From Ananas comosus (lineage: Eukaryota; Streptophyta; Magnoliopsida; Poales; Bromeliaceae): DNA of 64,000 nt. The notes under the pieces are model-generated. The model saw only the letters and a list, made by a program, of their open reading frames with translations. It did no database searches and was not told where the DNA came from. The stretch spans positions 2,504,916 to 2,568,915 of the forward strand of contig NC_033635.1 in NCBI RefSeq assembly GCF_001540865.1. Direction: 5' to 3'. The stretch's first letter is position 1, and each line of letters starts with the position of its first letter. The position numbers and the translations under genes were made by a program. This document shows positions 35,821-50,000 of the stretch, piece after piece.

Positions 35821-37395
35821 ATATATATGTCTTCAGCGATCTCCTGTTCCTCCGTGACCCGTAGTCTTTGGGTCAAGGCTCCGTACAAATATACGTAATT
35901 ATGTAGATATCTACAACGTGGATGAGTTATGTAATGTAAAACCACACACACTGCACGTACGAATGTATAAATACAATAGGTAATTTAATATAACTTGTAC
36001 AATGTACAATGTAAATCTAAATATAACTGGATTCTTGAGAGATTGTAAGAGAGCGTACGTAAAACGGGGAGAGAGAGAGAGAGAGAGGGAGAGCAACCGT
36101 TTTTTCTACCCCGGATTGCAGGTGAAACAGGGAGTTGGACAGAGAGGTTAAGGTTGTAGGAGTGGTGGGAAGAGAAAAGAGTACCGGGAAAAAGAAAAAA
36201 TAAATCGTGGTAGTATATGACCCTGATAAGGTACCGTTTTTTAGGAAGAAAATAACAATGGTACGCTCCTTGAAAGACAGATATACATATATATATATAT
36301 ATATATACAGANTATATATAAAAGATCGCTTTCCTTCTGCGTTAGAAGTTGTTGTCAACCATAGGGCTTTCGCTTTCTGAGCATTTATATCTCATCTTTG
36401 CTACCTTGGAACTCGGTGTAGCTGCTTTAGGACAAAAAAAAAAAACTGAACCTGCCCAGAGTCCATAGATCTGTAAACTAAAGCAGGTTCCTTTTCTTTT
36501 TTTTTTTTCAATTAATATGTTTTATATTTTTATTTTTATTAATGAACGGTTAGTAATTATTATTATTTCTATAAAATTATTATTTTATCCTTTCAAAATA
36601 CTTTTTTATCATCATCTACTTTTCTTATTTGTTTCTAAAGTTTAGTTTGATATTGACGTGAATCTCATTAGAATGGAGTTGAAAAAAAATATATAGGGAT
36701 ATATTTTTGCATTTTTCGATGGAACCGTAGAAAATATATCATAATCGACTAACCGCAATATACGGAATACAATATTATGTACGGAAACAAACAGAATATT
36801 TTTCCATCGCCGTTTCTCACTGCACGTAACGCAATTTTTCCGTATGGAAGTTAGCTCTTCGGTAACTACACCTTTCTCAAACCTATGGTACCTATCAGAA
36901 TAGGATATGAAAAGTACTATTTATGAGATTTCAATCAGAAGTGTATGATTTGCACCCTTTTATTTAAGAATTTACAAAATTCTTTAAACTTGTAATATTT
37001 ATAAATTTTTTTTTTTTGACAAGAAAGAGAGAAATTTTGGTTTTTGAATGAAAAGAATGTAAGATTTACATCCCTAACATTGCTTTTTTATTTATCAAAG
37101 AAAAGTGCCTATCTCTCATATAACCCATTTCTTTTGTTGAACTCTCTGTTAGAAAGACTAGTTAACCTTCTTTTTTTTTTTTTTTTAATTGGGCTATAAA
37201 AGAGAAATGCGGTTGGTGCGGATCATAGCCCATTTCTTGAGGACCCACTAACCAATAAGATGGTTCTCCCTGTGAGAATACTCAAAAACCCAAGCCACAA
37301 AAAATATATTTGGGTGTCTGCGAAGGGCCTCCCTATTAGAAAGCGTACGAATAATCCAAGCCACAGAAATTATTTGGGCATCTCCGAAGAAAATC

Positions 37396-37439
<44 letters not shown>

Positions 37440-37440
37440 G
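35821..37440. other. Intergenic DNA with microsatellites and one N
   Basis: No gene recognised. (GA)n near 36069-36092, (TA)n around the N at 36312, T and A homopolymers, (TA)n(GA)n at 37397-37439. Confidence 0.5.
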
Positions 37441-37616
37441 CTGCTGTTGATTTGGATCATATTATTCAACCAATCACCTACTCAACCCTAGAGGATCACT
37501 ATCATTCTAACTAAGGACCACTATCATCCTAACCCCATATTCATTCATCCAACGGCCGAAAACTTATAAGTACAAAGAGCTCTATACTCATAAGAGTATA
37601 GTAGCTCTAGCATACA
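37441..37616. mobile_element. MITE remnant, family-1/2 type ends
   Basis: Begins after (TA)n(GA)n with GGCTGCTGTTGATTTGG and ends ACTCATAAGAGTATAGTAGC, which is the family-1 right end. The interior CATCCAACGGCCGAAAACTTA is shared in type with the 18540-18776 segment. Left end not paired. Confidence 0.45.
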
Positions 37617-40004
37617 TATTATATATTTATTATATATGATTTTAAAACTGTTGTCCTAAATTTATCGGCGAACTGGCATATGGCAGCTTGTATGTCAATC
37701 CATCTTAATAATACAAGTTAATTATATCTTGGGCTAATTTACTATATTCGTACTTTGTTAATAAATAATTGTTTTTTCTTTTTTTCCTTTCATTCTATTA
37801 TTATGTATCTTGTATAGTACGCAATAGTTATTAGGTTAAATTCTTTTTCTTCCCCAATTACGTTGTCAAGATTCAGTTATTAAAATTGTTTTAATGCCCA
37901 TTTACTAACTTTTATTTCAAGCATTTAAAACATGGGCTTGGGACAACGAATCTCATTAAGCAAGGAAAGGTGTCCGTTTCTATCCATCTTTTCGCCATAA
38001 ACGGTAATGAATGATGGATACATCTTTTATTTCACTGTAAAAAATTTTAAAGGTTAAAAATTACATTAAGTGTTATTTTAAAAATTACATATAGTTTTAG
38101 TATTCATTCTCTCCCTTAATAAGGTACTAAAATTACATTGTAATCCTCTGTTCCATAGTTTACACATTTATTATAAATAAATAAATAATAATAATAAGTA
38201 TGTCATATGTTTTACTGTAAAACTCTATATAAGGATTCTTCAATCTCCTTGTATCTATACTATTTAAAGATCTTTTCATGAAATGCTTTCCAGCCATATA
38301 GCATTATTATGGACAATTAATTCCCTACCAAATTTAGCAAATTTGACGTGGAGGTTCTTTGATCAAGAATTATTTTAATCAGTTACTTAATTGGTATTCT
38401 ATCTCATTCAATTTGCTTGGTAATCTGAGATAAGACACAAGTGTACCGATTTTCTATTGCATTAATTGCAACTTTTTTGTGATCCATTTATTGTTATTAT
38501 AATATTATTATTATTCTCTGTTATTCCATTGTTGACTCTTTAATTTGATTTGTTACTTATGTATATTTCTCTCTATATATATAAACATGGAAAATAATAG
38601 TTGAATATCTATATTTTTAGGTACGTACCATGTAATTACTACTCCATTTCACCAATTATATTATTTTACATATTTGTACTCTTTTAGGAATAAACTTATG
38701 TGAAGTGACATATATCTAACGACTTATTAGAGTATGTAATTAAATTTTGATTTTAAACCGAGCAAGATGTTATCAAATGGTGCAGTTTTCATATAATTTT
38801 GTAGCTTTAGCATTGTAAAAAAAATCCAAATAAATTGTTAAGGATTTTTTTTTTTAAAAAAAATTAAATAGGTAATAATATGTTAAAAAATATAGTTTAA
38901 AAAGATTTTGAAAATTAGCATAATATCCCATTAGATTAATCTTATAGTAGATTCTCAACTCCAAGATTCGTTTTTTTTTTTTCTCTCTTTTTATTCAAGA
39001 ATTTTATAAAAATAATATTAAAAACTAGGTGTAGCTGCTCTGTGCATTTACACGGGTTACTTAGTAGTGTGTCCATAAAGTTCACGCCAACAACCTGAGT
39101 AGTTCTTGGTGGTTCTATATTGGATATTATATATATAAAACAGTCGATGCCTACATTATTAATTGAGAAATTATTGCGTGCTCTTGGTTCCCCAACATTA
39201 CTCGTGTACCACCCGTGGACCACTTCTTAGTAACTTCACACTCCAAGTTTAAAAAGTTTTAATTATTTTTAAGCCGTAGTAATGAAGTAGATTCTCTACG
39301 GTAAATATTTGGGGGGTCCATAACTGACGTGGTGGACCCTGTCCTTCCGTCGGTGAGCCGTGGAAATAAGGATGAAATATTTCAAACTTAAAATTATAAT
39401 TTAAACTTTAATTTGAATCCATAAATATAATTTAAGTTTTAAATGAAATTTGAATAAAACTTTATGTAAATTAAAATTTAATTTAAATTCAAATTCATAA
39501 GTTAGATTCGAAATACTTGATTAAATTTTAATTTTTAATTTAAGTTTAAATTAAAATTAAAAATTAAAAATTTAATTTCTAAGTTTAAACTCATATTTTA
39601 ATTAAAAAGTTGAAAAAAAAAAATTTAATCCGAATAAATATCCATTCCGTACGGTTTCAACTTCCATTCTGGCCTCCTAGGCCGGATTGAAAAAACAGGT
39701 GATTAGGAAATTCTCATTCCACTCGGAAATCGGAATCGGAATGAGACTCCCGTGTATCAAACACCCACAAACGGATTTGCCCATTTCGATCGATTCCGAT
39801 TCCATGGTGAAAAAAAGCGAACCAAACATACCGTAAGCTTACGCAATATGCACGAACAATTAATGAGATTAGTCAAAATCACGGAGAATGCATTGTGTAA
39901 AATGAATACTTACAAAAAAATATTTAAGGTTGATGGGCCACTAGTTAACCACAAGAAACCTAATCTTGTGGGCCATGGAGGAGCACATCACAGCCATAAA
40001 AATG
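37617..40004. other. Intergenic AT-rich DNA
   Basis: No gene. Low-complexity TTTAAATTT-type sequence at 39380-39620 can fold on itself. A sequence GAGAAATTATTGCGTGCTC at about 39164-39182 matches the end of the foldback element at 40005-40523. Confidence 0.5.
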
Positions 40005-40523
40005 TGAGAAATTATTACTTGCACCCAGTGCATTCATATGTCTAGTGCACTGCGCATTATTTAAATGTCCTGGCACATGCAATAAATTATATCCTGATTT
40101 AGAAAAATATAGATAAAAACATATTGAATTATTCTGAATTAAGAACTATTTTGAATTGGCTATCTAATCTTTCGAAATTTGATTGTACTATCCAAATTCT
40201 TCAATTTATTTGACTTAAGTCAACCAACCGTATTTAGTTTAACAAATTTATAGTCGTAAAAAATTACATAAGATATCGTAACTAAGCCTGTGAAGATAAA
40301 CAGCGTAATAAAAATTTTAAGTCAAAGTATCATTGGCTGATTTAAATCATCAGATGAATTACCAAGTTGGATAGTAAAATTAAAATTTTGAAAGATTGTG
40401 TAGTTAATTCAAAATGATCCATAGTTCACACGAATTCAATACGTATTTAGGAAGAATATATAATAAAATATTACCAATGGTGTATACGAGATATGTACAC
40501 GAGGTGCACGCAATAATTTCTCA
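40005..40523. mobile_element. MITE with inverted ends, family 4
   Basis: Left end TGAGAAATTATTACTTGCACC; right end TGCACGCAATAATTTCTCA, an imperfect inverted repeat of about 20 bp. The interior is AT-rich with no frame. No convincing target duplication. A related end occurs at 39164. Confidence 0.6.
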
Positions 40524-40842
40524 AGAAAAGTGGATATTTTGTTGCCTGTACAAAGGGACAAGAGTAATAACTAGGTCCAAAACCTAATCCACAACTTTTA
40601 ATCACACACACATCCCTGTTTTTTTTTTTTTTTTTTTATCTCAATTTATCAACCTAATCAATTACTACTACTATTAAAGCAATAAAACCCCACAAAAATG
40701 TTAATCCATTGACCAATCAAAAGCCAACAAAAAAGCATGTAAAAAGGAAATTTTTTAAACAAAAAATAAAAGAAGATCTTAAAAATAACAATAATAACTG
40801 AGAAAAGGTCGGTCCCTTGCGTGAGTGTCAAATCCCCTTATA

Positions 40843-40874
<32 letters not shown>

Positions 40875-41868
40875 ATCTCACTATTTCTCTCTCTAAAACC
40901 TTGTTTCACTCTCTCCGAGATTTCTTCTTTTCTCTCTCTTCTCCCCTCTCTCTCTCTCTATCTCTCTCTCTCTCTCTAGAGCTCTTCACTTGGTGCGGAG
41001 AAGAAATGCTCCGAAATTTCAAGGTAATCCAAACAAGCTGTGAAAATTCTAGATTAGTCCCTAAAGCCCCTTAAGTTTTTCTTTTAATCTCTCTTTTTTT
41101 TTCTCAGATTTGTTGTAGGTTATCAACGTTCACGGAGTTGGTTCTGGTTGTTTTCTGCAATTGTCACAAATTTCGTGCCACGATTAAATTTTTAGTATTC
41201 TCGTATATACAGTAGTAGTGTTTTTTCTTCTCCTCCTCTTTTTGTTTGATTTTTTTTTTTTTAAAAAAAAAGTTTTTGTATCCTAAAATTAAACAAATTC
41301 GATGCAAATTGCTTTCGTACGGAAAAAAAGAGAGAAAAACCCTGTCCTCGATTTCCCTGCTCTCCGCCAGAATCAAAAGTTCCTTTTTACTATTTAATCA
41401 TCTCCTTTTTCTCTCTCGAAGTAAAAAAAAAAAAAAAAAAAAAAAAAATCCCCCCTCATTTCTTTTTCCATTTTAAAATTTTTCAAGAACAGGGTGTTTT
41501 GTTTTGTTTTTTTTTTGTGTTTTATTTTGGTTATGAAAAGAATTGGATCAGCTTTTAGAAATCAGAATCCCTTTTATGAAAAGAAGGACATGGGCTAAGT
41601 CATGATTCCCATTTATCAGTCCCTGTCTCTCATGCTTCCTTATACTTAACCAACTCCCAATAGATTCCTCTCTCTCTCTATCATCCTCGGTTTTCTAGCT
41701 CTGCCATTTTATTTTCCAACCACTCACTTTATATATGCTCTCTATTTATCGGTCCATTATTATTATTCCTTTCAATCTCTGAATTACAATCATCTTCATT
41801 TCATCGCAGGATAGCCGACTATCGATTTAAGAAGAAGAAAAAAAGGGAGAGAGAGCAGAAATTAGAGA
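40524..41868 (+). promoter_or_regulatory. ELF4-like gene upstream region
   Basis: Two readings are possible. A (CT)n-rich leader exon at about 40840-41022 could end at CAAG|GTAATCC and splice to CGCAG|GATAGCC at 41811, giving a 5'-UTR intron. Alternatively TTTATATATG at 41728-41737 is the TATA box and the leader is about 110 nt. Transcript reads would decide. Confidence 0.4.
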
Positions 41869-42228
41869 ATGGAAGGAGATGTGTTTTCGGGGCTGAACAA
41901 CGGGGGAGGAGGGGGAGGAGGAGGAGGAGGAGGAGCGCAGGTGGATAGCAAGGTGATGCAGAATTTCCAGAAGAGCTTCGTGCAGGTGCAGAGCATATTG
42001 GATCAGAACAGGCTGCTGATCAACGAGATCAACCAGAACCACGAGTCGAAGATCCCCGACAACCTGAGCCGCAACGTCGGGCTCATCCGGGAGCTCAACA
42101 ACAACATCAGGCGCGTCGTCGACCTCTACGCCGACCTCTCCGTCTCCTTCTCCAAGTCGATGGACGCCTCGTCGGAGGGCGACTCCGCGGGGAGTAAATC
42201 CGGGCAGAAGCGAATTAGGCCCGGTTAA
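41869..42228 (+). CDS. ELF4-like protein (EARLY FLOWERING 4 family)
   Basis: Small nuclear protein; ELF4 family members act with ELF3 and LUX in the evening complex of the circadian clock. Single exon of 119 residues. Residues 12-22 are a poly-Gly run. The ELF4 (DUF1313) core spans about residues 25-100: SFVQVQSILDQNRLLINEI, then NQNHESKIPDNLSRNVGLI and RELNNNIRRVVDLYADLS. Basic C-terminal tail QKRIRPG. The ATG is the first in the leader and matches the MEGD start usual for ELF4-like proteins. A broken paralogue lies 4.5 kb downstream on the same strand. The specific EFL subtype is not assigned. Confidence 0.96.
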   Translation: MEGDVFSGLNNGGGGGGGGGGGAQVDSKVMQNFQKSFVQVQSILDQNRLLINEINQNHESKIPDNLSRNVGLIRELNNNIRRVVDLYADLSVSFSKSMDASSEGDSAGSKSGQKRIRPG

Positions 42229-45200
42229 AAAACAAGAGAAGGTGTGGATCAGAGGTGGATTATTCTCTTTGTAAGTGTGTTTGTGCTCTCTCTCTCTCTC
42301 TCTCTCTGTTTCTGAAGCAGTTCAATTTTTCTTTAGGAGGAGGGGGGGTACTTACTTTGTAGAACATAACCTTTGTGGGAAGTTTCCTTTTGTTGGTACT
42401 TATTCGCTTGTAGTTCAATCAACTAATTATGTGCCTTTTTATGCATTTTTACATGTCTTAATGATTAATCCGAGAGTAATTTTCCCTGGACCTTTTTTCA
42501 AGTAACTACTACAAAACATCTCGCTTGCTAATTTGGTAATTAAGCCTTCCATAAAGGCTTTCTCCATCAATCAACAACTATAGTACAAAATCACCAATGG
42601 TAGTAGTAGTACCCTAGTGGGGCTTTCCCTGCAATTAATCATTTTTCTCTACTTTTTTCTTTTTTTCTTTTCCTTTTTTTTTTTTTTTTAGCCTCTGCTA
42701 GCTGATCTTTTTATTTATTTATTTATTTATTTATTCATTCATAAACTTACAAAAGAGGTTGAGATGCCCCATGGAATCAAGGCCTCTTTTTTTTTAACTT
42801 ATAAGAAAAGCACTTGTCATGCATCCTGGATGTTGGTGGGAGCTAGGCATGTATCTATCTGCTCCTGGAAGTGCCAGAGAGGAGGAGGAGTTGTTCAGTT
42901 TGTGGGCTGCTTCTCTGAAGATGCTTTTAGGGCATCAGCTTCTATTATTTTTGGGCTTCCAATCATGTAACCCACCCACTAGTGTAGAATCTCAGATAAG
43001 AGGAGGTGAGGTGAAGCCTTTTTGACCACTATTTTGGCATGGCCAATGCCAAATTAACCTCCTTGCTCCTCTTATACATGTTCCTAGCTCTGTGGGTGCT
43101 ACAAGAACTGACATGGAATATAATAGGAGAAGGTAATAAAGCAGCAAAGATAATAATAAATAAATATATATAGTATAATAATGCCATGGCAATGGAATAC
43201 TACTGCAAGTATCCAAACACAGTGATGTCCAATGACAAGGCCATGGGCCCAGAGCAGCTCTCCTTTGGGGGATGAATAACAACATCATCAATCATCAACA
43301 CTTATCTGCTTATTTACTTGCCCCTGCACCTGGTATTCCACATCATCAGCCTGCTCTAGTATTATCCAAAGCCAAAGGATCTGTCTTAAAGCAAATTGTT
43401 CAGAAATAATTTTAACGCCTCGTCTGTCTCTCGACCTCACGTGCATGATGAAGATGAGATTGCTGCAAAATAACCGGTAGAAATTTAACCTACGACGCCT
43501 TGTGTATAGAAAATAGTTACTGATACAGAACATCGCAGGAGTAGTTTGAAAAATATAATCATATCAGGTGTTGCGCTTACTAATTAGCCGACACGTGCGT
43601 TCTAAACACTACCTGCATATCGGCAAGCATCTTGGAATGTTAGATCATTAATTCAAAAGGTTTGAGCTGTCAGAAATACGCGATCAATTCACTTAAAGCG
43701 TACAGATACAGCGCCCACGAGTCTAGATTGTGATTCGGTCCAACCAACTTAACGCCACTTCGAACATGACTCGGCCCACTTGGTCTCACGCCATTTCGAA
43801 TATGAGACTTGGCCCAACATGACCTTCTGTCCAAAGAATATATATAATGCTGATCCATTTAAGCCGAGAGAGATTACGCATAAATATGAATCCAAACTGG
43901 TTGAGCTGATGAGATTCGACCACCCCTTTCTCTATGTTGATAGTTCAGCTGTTCCGAGGGAGGAAGGGGCCCACATCAATCCTTCTCGGAATCACTGCAC
44001 GGTTGTTGGTTATTGGCCATGGAGAGGGAGAGGGAGAGGGAGAGGGAGAGGGAGGGGACCCATTTTTGAGGGTCCAATAATTTGGAGATTTTTTTGATCG
44101 TTCGCTTCTTACGAAATCAGGAGGAATTTGGGTGAAAACGAACTGTGCTTTGTGCATGCGCAACATTGTTTGGTGTGACCTCGTTTTCACGCCTCTTTAG
44201 CCGCTGAGACCACACTTTATTTGAGCTACAGTTTACGGCGCATCTATGTATCTTTCCATTGGTGGAAATATCCACGTTGAGTGATCTGGACCGTGTTGAA
44301 TATAAAATATTATAAAAATATTATTTTTTAATTATTTTTAGTTTTCTAAAAATAATAATTGTTTCGTATCATTTAATCAATAATTTATTAAAAATATTAT
44401 TATTTGATAGCTTAAGTTATTAAAAAATAAAGATAATCTCAATATAAATATTAAAGAATTATTTTTTGGCAGTTTAAGTTTGAACCGGTCAGTTTGACCT
44501 CGAATCGGTTGGACCAACTAGTTTAGACCGGTCGAAATTTGGCAACTTTATATTACAATAAGGTTCAATCATGGTTTTACCTCGGTTAATTCTATGACTC
44601 TAATACGTCTTCAGTCACTGGTTCAATTTGTGGATCAGTTTCTCTAAATACTAAAAACTATATATCGAGAGAAAATTAGTATAGAACTACTTGTTTAGGA
44701 CAAACACTTTAAAAGATATTTCTAACAAAGCAGTGCATTTTAATAGAAAGATAGATTTTAACATCAAAAGATTTAGAAATTTATAATTCAAATAACTAAA
44801 CCAAATTAATAATTAAAGGTGAAAAAAATGGTCTTATTTTTTCTAGAAAGACCTATTGTCTCATGAAAAATTTCACCTAAAAACTAACGAAATGTAAAAG
44901 AAGGGCCCACAAAAAAAAAAAAAAAAAGAAACNACTAAATTGTTGCACTCACGAGCCAATCCATGACGCAACGAATCACAACCACGACACATATCTATCA
45001 ACAGCTACTCAATTAAACTTCGAGTTTGCTAAACGCAAACGCAAACGCAATGCCCTGCTTTTTATAAAAGCGCTTTTGTTTGGGTAATCACAAGCACCCA
45101 CTCATCAACAAGATTTAAATATATATTAGAGTAATTTCACATCAAATTAAATAATGCCCTGGTCATGAGCTTTGTCTATGTTCCACAAACTATGCCTTTA

Positions 45201-46754
45201 ATTGTTTATACTTTGTATGCTTAGTTTAGGTTGTTGTTTAAGTGGTAAAGGTGGGCTTTTCATTTGTTTATTTTGTGTAGTAAACTTATAATAGAAAAGT
45301 GAGGTGGAGAAAGGGAAAGATTCCAACCTACTCACATACTAGGAAACCTTTATTATTAGATTATTAGGGCTTTAAATTAAAAATTGGTTGAGTAAATGAA
45401 GGAACCAAAGTGAGTTTCTAGGTCTCCAAAACTTATCCAAATTTGGGATAAAACTTCTGCCGGGAGCTTCTCAATAACTCTTCGTTGGAAAGCTCTCGAT
45501 CCACAGTTATATATTGCTTTTGTTATTATCAAAGAATTCATTAGGTATTTTTAATACTAAAATTGAAAAATAAAATCTTTTAAGAGAAAGATTATAATTA
45601 TTAGATAGAGATAAAACTAGCACATAGCAGCATATCAGAGCGTCTCACTTAGGCGTCCTTGGAGAAATCTTTAAAGATACATTGCCACACTTGTGTACCG
45701 AGGTGTCACAAGTTCACACACGTGTTAACGCTCGATGCTCTTAATGGAGAAAAAAGGGAAAAGTGTTTTTTTTTTTATTTTTTTTAGCGTGAATGCGGTT
45801 TTTAAGACTATTGAATTGATGTATTAGCAAATAAAAATTAATATTTTCAGAGTTAATCTTAATATTTTTAAAGTAGAGGCATTTTATTTAATTACGGTTG
45901 AAATTTTTTACTTCGACAATATAAAAAGTCATTAATTTTCTTAGCAAATATATATATATATACTGTAATTTGAAATTGAGTGTGTGTACTAATAAAAAAA
46001 ATTTATATTTATTTATGTTAATATATTAACAGTTTAGAAAAACAATATTTTAAAAGATCTATAGAAATGCTTGGTCATAGTTATAATAATAGATATAATA
46101 AAATAATAATCATCATTTAGTAAGAGTGTAAGAACAAAATTGTTTATTTAAAATTATCATATTATACTTGCTAGATCAGCATCTCACGTAAATCAAAGAG
46201 ATTAGCATATGGAGTATTTATTATAATTCTTTATTTTATTTTATTATTATTACTGTTTTGGTCAATCACCTTCAGCCCCCATGACCAGTGTAATAGCCGT
46301 GATGAGACGTTCGTAATGTATGATTTTATATTGCTTTAAGATTCGAGATTACAGTATAGGCGGTTTAAATCTCCGTCCATTATGATGGGTTATTATCATT
46401 AGGCAAAACATTTTAATCATTTTAATTATAAAGTTTTGAATGTATTGATCTTTTTTTTTTTTCTATTTTTATTTTTCTTCTCGTGATATTTGTAGCTCCA
46501 TAATTATTCGGTGGGATAGATTTATACTCCATTTTGCTCGTTCTCCTATTCTTTGTTTTGGATCTGCTTTTCATTTTGACCGTTTCAAGTACTGCACCTT
46601 TGGATCTTTTGAGTACTATGCTAGGAAACTTAACTGTAACTTAACTGTATTTTTTCAACACACGTGACATGATTTATATGATTATTGATTGGTTTTTTAA
46701 AGTACAGGTTGATCCAAATTATAAATGACTCTCTAGTTGGTGAATCTAGGCAAT
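42229..46754. other. ELF4 3' flank and intergenic DNA
   Basis: No further gene found. (CT)n at 42285-42307, (ATTT)n at 42712-42735, a (GAGAGG)n minisatellite at about 44022-44054, an N at 44933 beside an A-run. The segment 43150-43450 is less AT-rich but has no recognisable frame. Confidence 0.5.
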
Positions 46755-47095
46755 GCAACGCGGGTCGACAACAACGTGATCGAGACGTTCCGAAAGAGCT
46801 TCGTGCAGGTGCAGGGCATGTTGGATCAGAATCGTTTGCTGATCTCAACGAGATCAACCACAATCACGAGTCGAAGATTGCCGACAACCTCGATCGCAAC
46901 GTAGGGCTCATCAGGGAGCCCAACAGCAACATCCGGCGCGTCGTCGGCCTCTACCCCGACCTTTCCGTCTCCGTCGCTGAGTCTGTGGAGCCGACTCCAC
47001 CGCCATCGGAGGGGGGGCGCAGCCTCGAGGCCCCAGAGCAAGAGGAATCGGCGGGGGTAGAGAAAGAGGAAGAGAGAGGAAAAAAAGCAATGTAA
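46755..47095 (+). pseudogene. ELF4-like pseudogene (frameshifted)
   Basis: Homology begins near GTCGACAACAAC (46764, VDNNVIETF) and continues KSFVQVQGMLDQNRLLI. Relative to the intact gene there are two extra bases, TC, at 46844-46845 (CTGATC-TC-AACGAG). Coding similarity then continues in another frame: NEINHNHESKIADNLDRNVG, LIREPNSNIRRVVGLYPDLS. No in-frame ATG precedes the homology and a TAG lies upstream. In the first frame translation stops at TAG near 46902. Changes such as REL to REP and YAD to YPD also suggest relaxed constraint. It keeps higher GC than its surroundings, so decay is probably recent. Confidence 0.85.
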
Positions 47096-50000
47096 TAGAA
47101 TACAATATATGACAGGTCACTGATCTCTCTCGGTATCTTCATCTTTTTATTTCCCGAGTTCTCGTAGCTATCTGTTTTGTTCATTTTTATAATTAAATTC
47201 AAAATTTTAAAATTCTCGAATAACATTTGTTAAGTTCTTAGTTAATTACGACCGTAAACAATCGATGGCACTCATTGTTTTAAGTTGGAGTATTTATACC
47301 AAAGCAGTGTTTTGACACACTGATATGTTAGAAGATGCATTAACAGCTATAGCGAAAACATGAATTTCAAATTTTATTAAAGTTAAAAAAAAAAGAAAAA
47401 CAACATATTTTTTGTCAATTAGAAGTGTGATAATTTTTTAAAAAAAATTTAGTTAGACTAAATTGGCACTTAGATGACATATGGGGCCCAGATTTAATCT
47501 AGCCAGGCTGGGAGAAGCACAAATGATTTTGTACAGCTGGAAAAAAAGAATTTTAAAAAATTGCCACCAAATTGTAAAAGCGGTAAAATACTACAATGAA
47601 AAAAAAAAGAAGTTAAAAAGTGATATATCTATGCCCCAGGAACAGGACAAGGGAGGGAACTTCAAATGGGTTTGTTCTTCTTAGAAGAGAGATTTAAAGC
47701 CACAGAAAAAAAAAAAAGAGAAAAAAATAAAAAAAATGCTTATCTCCACTTTGTTTTCTTCTCCATGTGTGCAATAAATGCCACAAATGAACTGAGTTTC
47801 TCTATACAAACAATTAGATTCCACCAACTCTATGTTGATTGCTCAGTTGTCGTAAAGTGGACCCCACCATGGCTTGTATCTTATTTTGATTTTCTGAGTG
47901 GGTAAATTTCATGACCACTAGTTCCTATATTTTCAGCTAGATTTTATTTTAGTTTTCAAAATCTTAATTTCAGTATAAGATTATTTTATTTTTTAAAAAA
48001 TTTTTCATTGTAGTCTCTATGTTTGTTTACTAATGAGGATAAACTATTACCTATACTTAATACAACTGTAAATTTATGTATCATACATTCGTCGATTCTT
48101 TATTCATCGCATCTTTCAGCATCAAGTAATAATCTTTTTTTTTGTTACGAAATTAAACTATTAAATAAGAAGTATCAAATGGGTGAAGATTACCGATTTA
48201 AAATGAATTTTGATGTATAAATATCTTATTCGGTATATTATTATAATTTATTCGGAAAGCTTGTATATATTAGTAGATAAAGGGTGTAATTAAATGTCTA
48301 GAATTAAATATTATATTCGGCCTTATAATTTTTTTTTTAAAAAATAAGATAACTTATTCCGTCTTTCAAACAGGGCCTAATAGAAAGCAATATTTTTTAT
48401 TATAAAGTAACGAGTATAAAGAAATAATTCTACAAGTTTACGACTAAAATTTATTACTTAAAAGTTCAAGAATTAAAACATTAAAATTAAAAGTTTGGGG
48501 GCCAAAATAAAACTAGACTTGGAGTCCAGGGGCTGGTAGTGCAATTTAGCCAATTTGGAATCATCAACTTAATTGGAGATATTTGGACTTATGGAGGGAG
48601 AGATCCACATGGGTTATTTACCAAATTGGGTTAATTCTTGGGTTGGGAACACATTGTGTGCTTGCTCTTTTATAGATCTAGAATTGCTCTTCTAGCACCT
48701 AAAGTGGTTTCCAAGGGGAATAGATAGAGAGGGTCAGGCCAAAAGCATGCCCTACAAATTAACTATGGTTAGGTTAGCTCTCACCCTTGTGGTTTGAGAT
48801 ATTATAATCTAATCCTCTAGTTTGTTTTATTATATACAAAAACATATACTATGTAATACTACTTCATAACCCAAATTTAACAGTATAAAAAAAATGTATT
48901 TTTACAGACAGTCTTTAGTGCAGAGAACAAAGAGTTTGCTGATTGGTACTCGAGCTCTCAAAGTTGAAGGGCAGTTGCTTTACATTTTCAGCTAATTTTA
49001 TTAAAAAAAAAGAAACATAACATAGAGCCTGCTATCTTTCCGAGGTGCTAAATTTAAGTCTCCGTCGAGAGAACTTCCGGAAAAAAGATATAGAGAGTTT
49101 AGTTTTCAGTTCTTTTTATTTTTTTTAAAGAGAACCTATAGAAAGGAGGACAAAAAAAAAAAAAAAATGTTAGGTGATCTGTATGCAGGGAATCCCAGGG
49201 AAAGTCCTCATTAATAAAAAAATAGTAATAAAAAAAAAAGAACAAAAAAAGTTGTTAGAAGGTCACTTACATCATTCCCAATTAGTTTAATCCTAATCTC
49301 TTTGTTTTTAAGGAAACAAATGGCCCAAGCATGTACTTGGTGCAAAGATACTAAGCCAAGTCAAACACATGTGGGACAAATTATTCATCAAATTAATACT
49401 ACTACTTATTTGGAGAATCTGATGTTGCACGTATCATTCTAATTGCATGTGTCTCGATTCTTCCTTTTGCTCTCTCACCACTTTACTACCGTGCAAAATA
49501 ATTTTATTTATTATACATAACTATTTAGGAAAAAGTTTTCTATGTAATCGATGTTCTGTATAAACAATTGTTATCTAGAGTAGTTGGTATTTTTTTTAAG
49601 AAAAATCAATTTGAGAATACTCAGTTCCAACACAAATGGGACAATGCAATTGTCTTGGTATGATCTATTACAAAAAGGCCCAAGATAAAATGGGCCGGCC
49701 CAATACTGGCCCATTTAGATAACTATATTAAGCAAAAAAGTAGAGCCCGGCCCATTTATGCGTCTAGGTACAAAAGCCTAGATGAAATTTTTCGTAATTA
49801 TTTTATCGCTGGGACGAGCCCAAAATGGCCGGGTCGGATCTGGTTGGAACATATAAAAAAAAGAGGAAAAATTGCGAAGTTATTCATCTCTGGTTTTATT
49901 AGTTTGAGTGCGAGTCGCAAAAACCTAGATCGAAAAGACTGAACAAAAGTGGTTCGGGTCAGATTTGCTCAGGTCTAGTGAAGTAGATTGATTGCAAAAG

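Noticed and set aside
42764..43025. Overlapping forward frames near 42.8-43.0 kb
   Set aside because: No motif, no codon bias, mixed frames; likely chance frames in ELF4 3' flank.
44022..44054. (GAGAGG)n as a CRISPR-like array
   Set aside because: Simple tandem minisatellite with no spacers in a plant genome.
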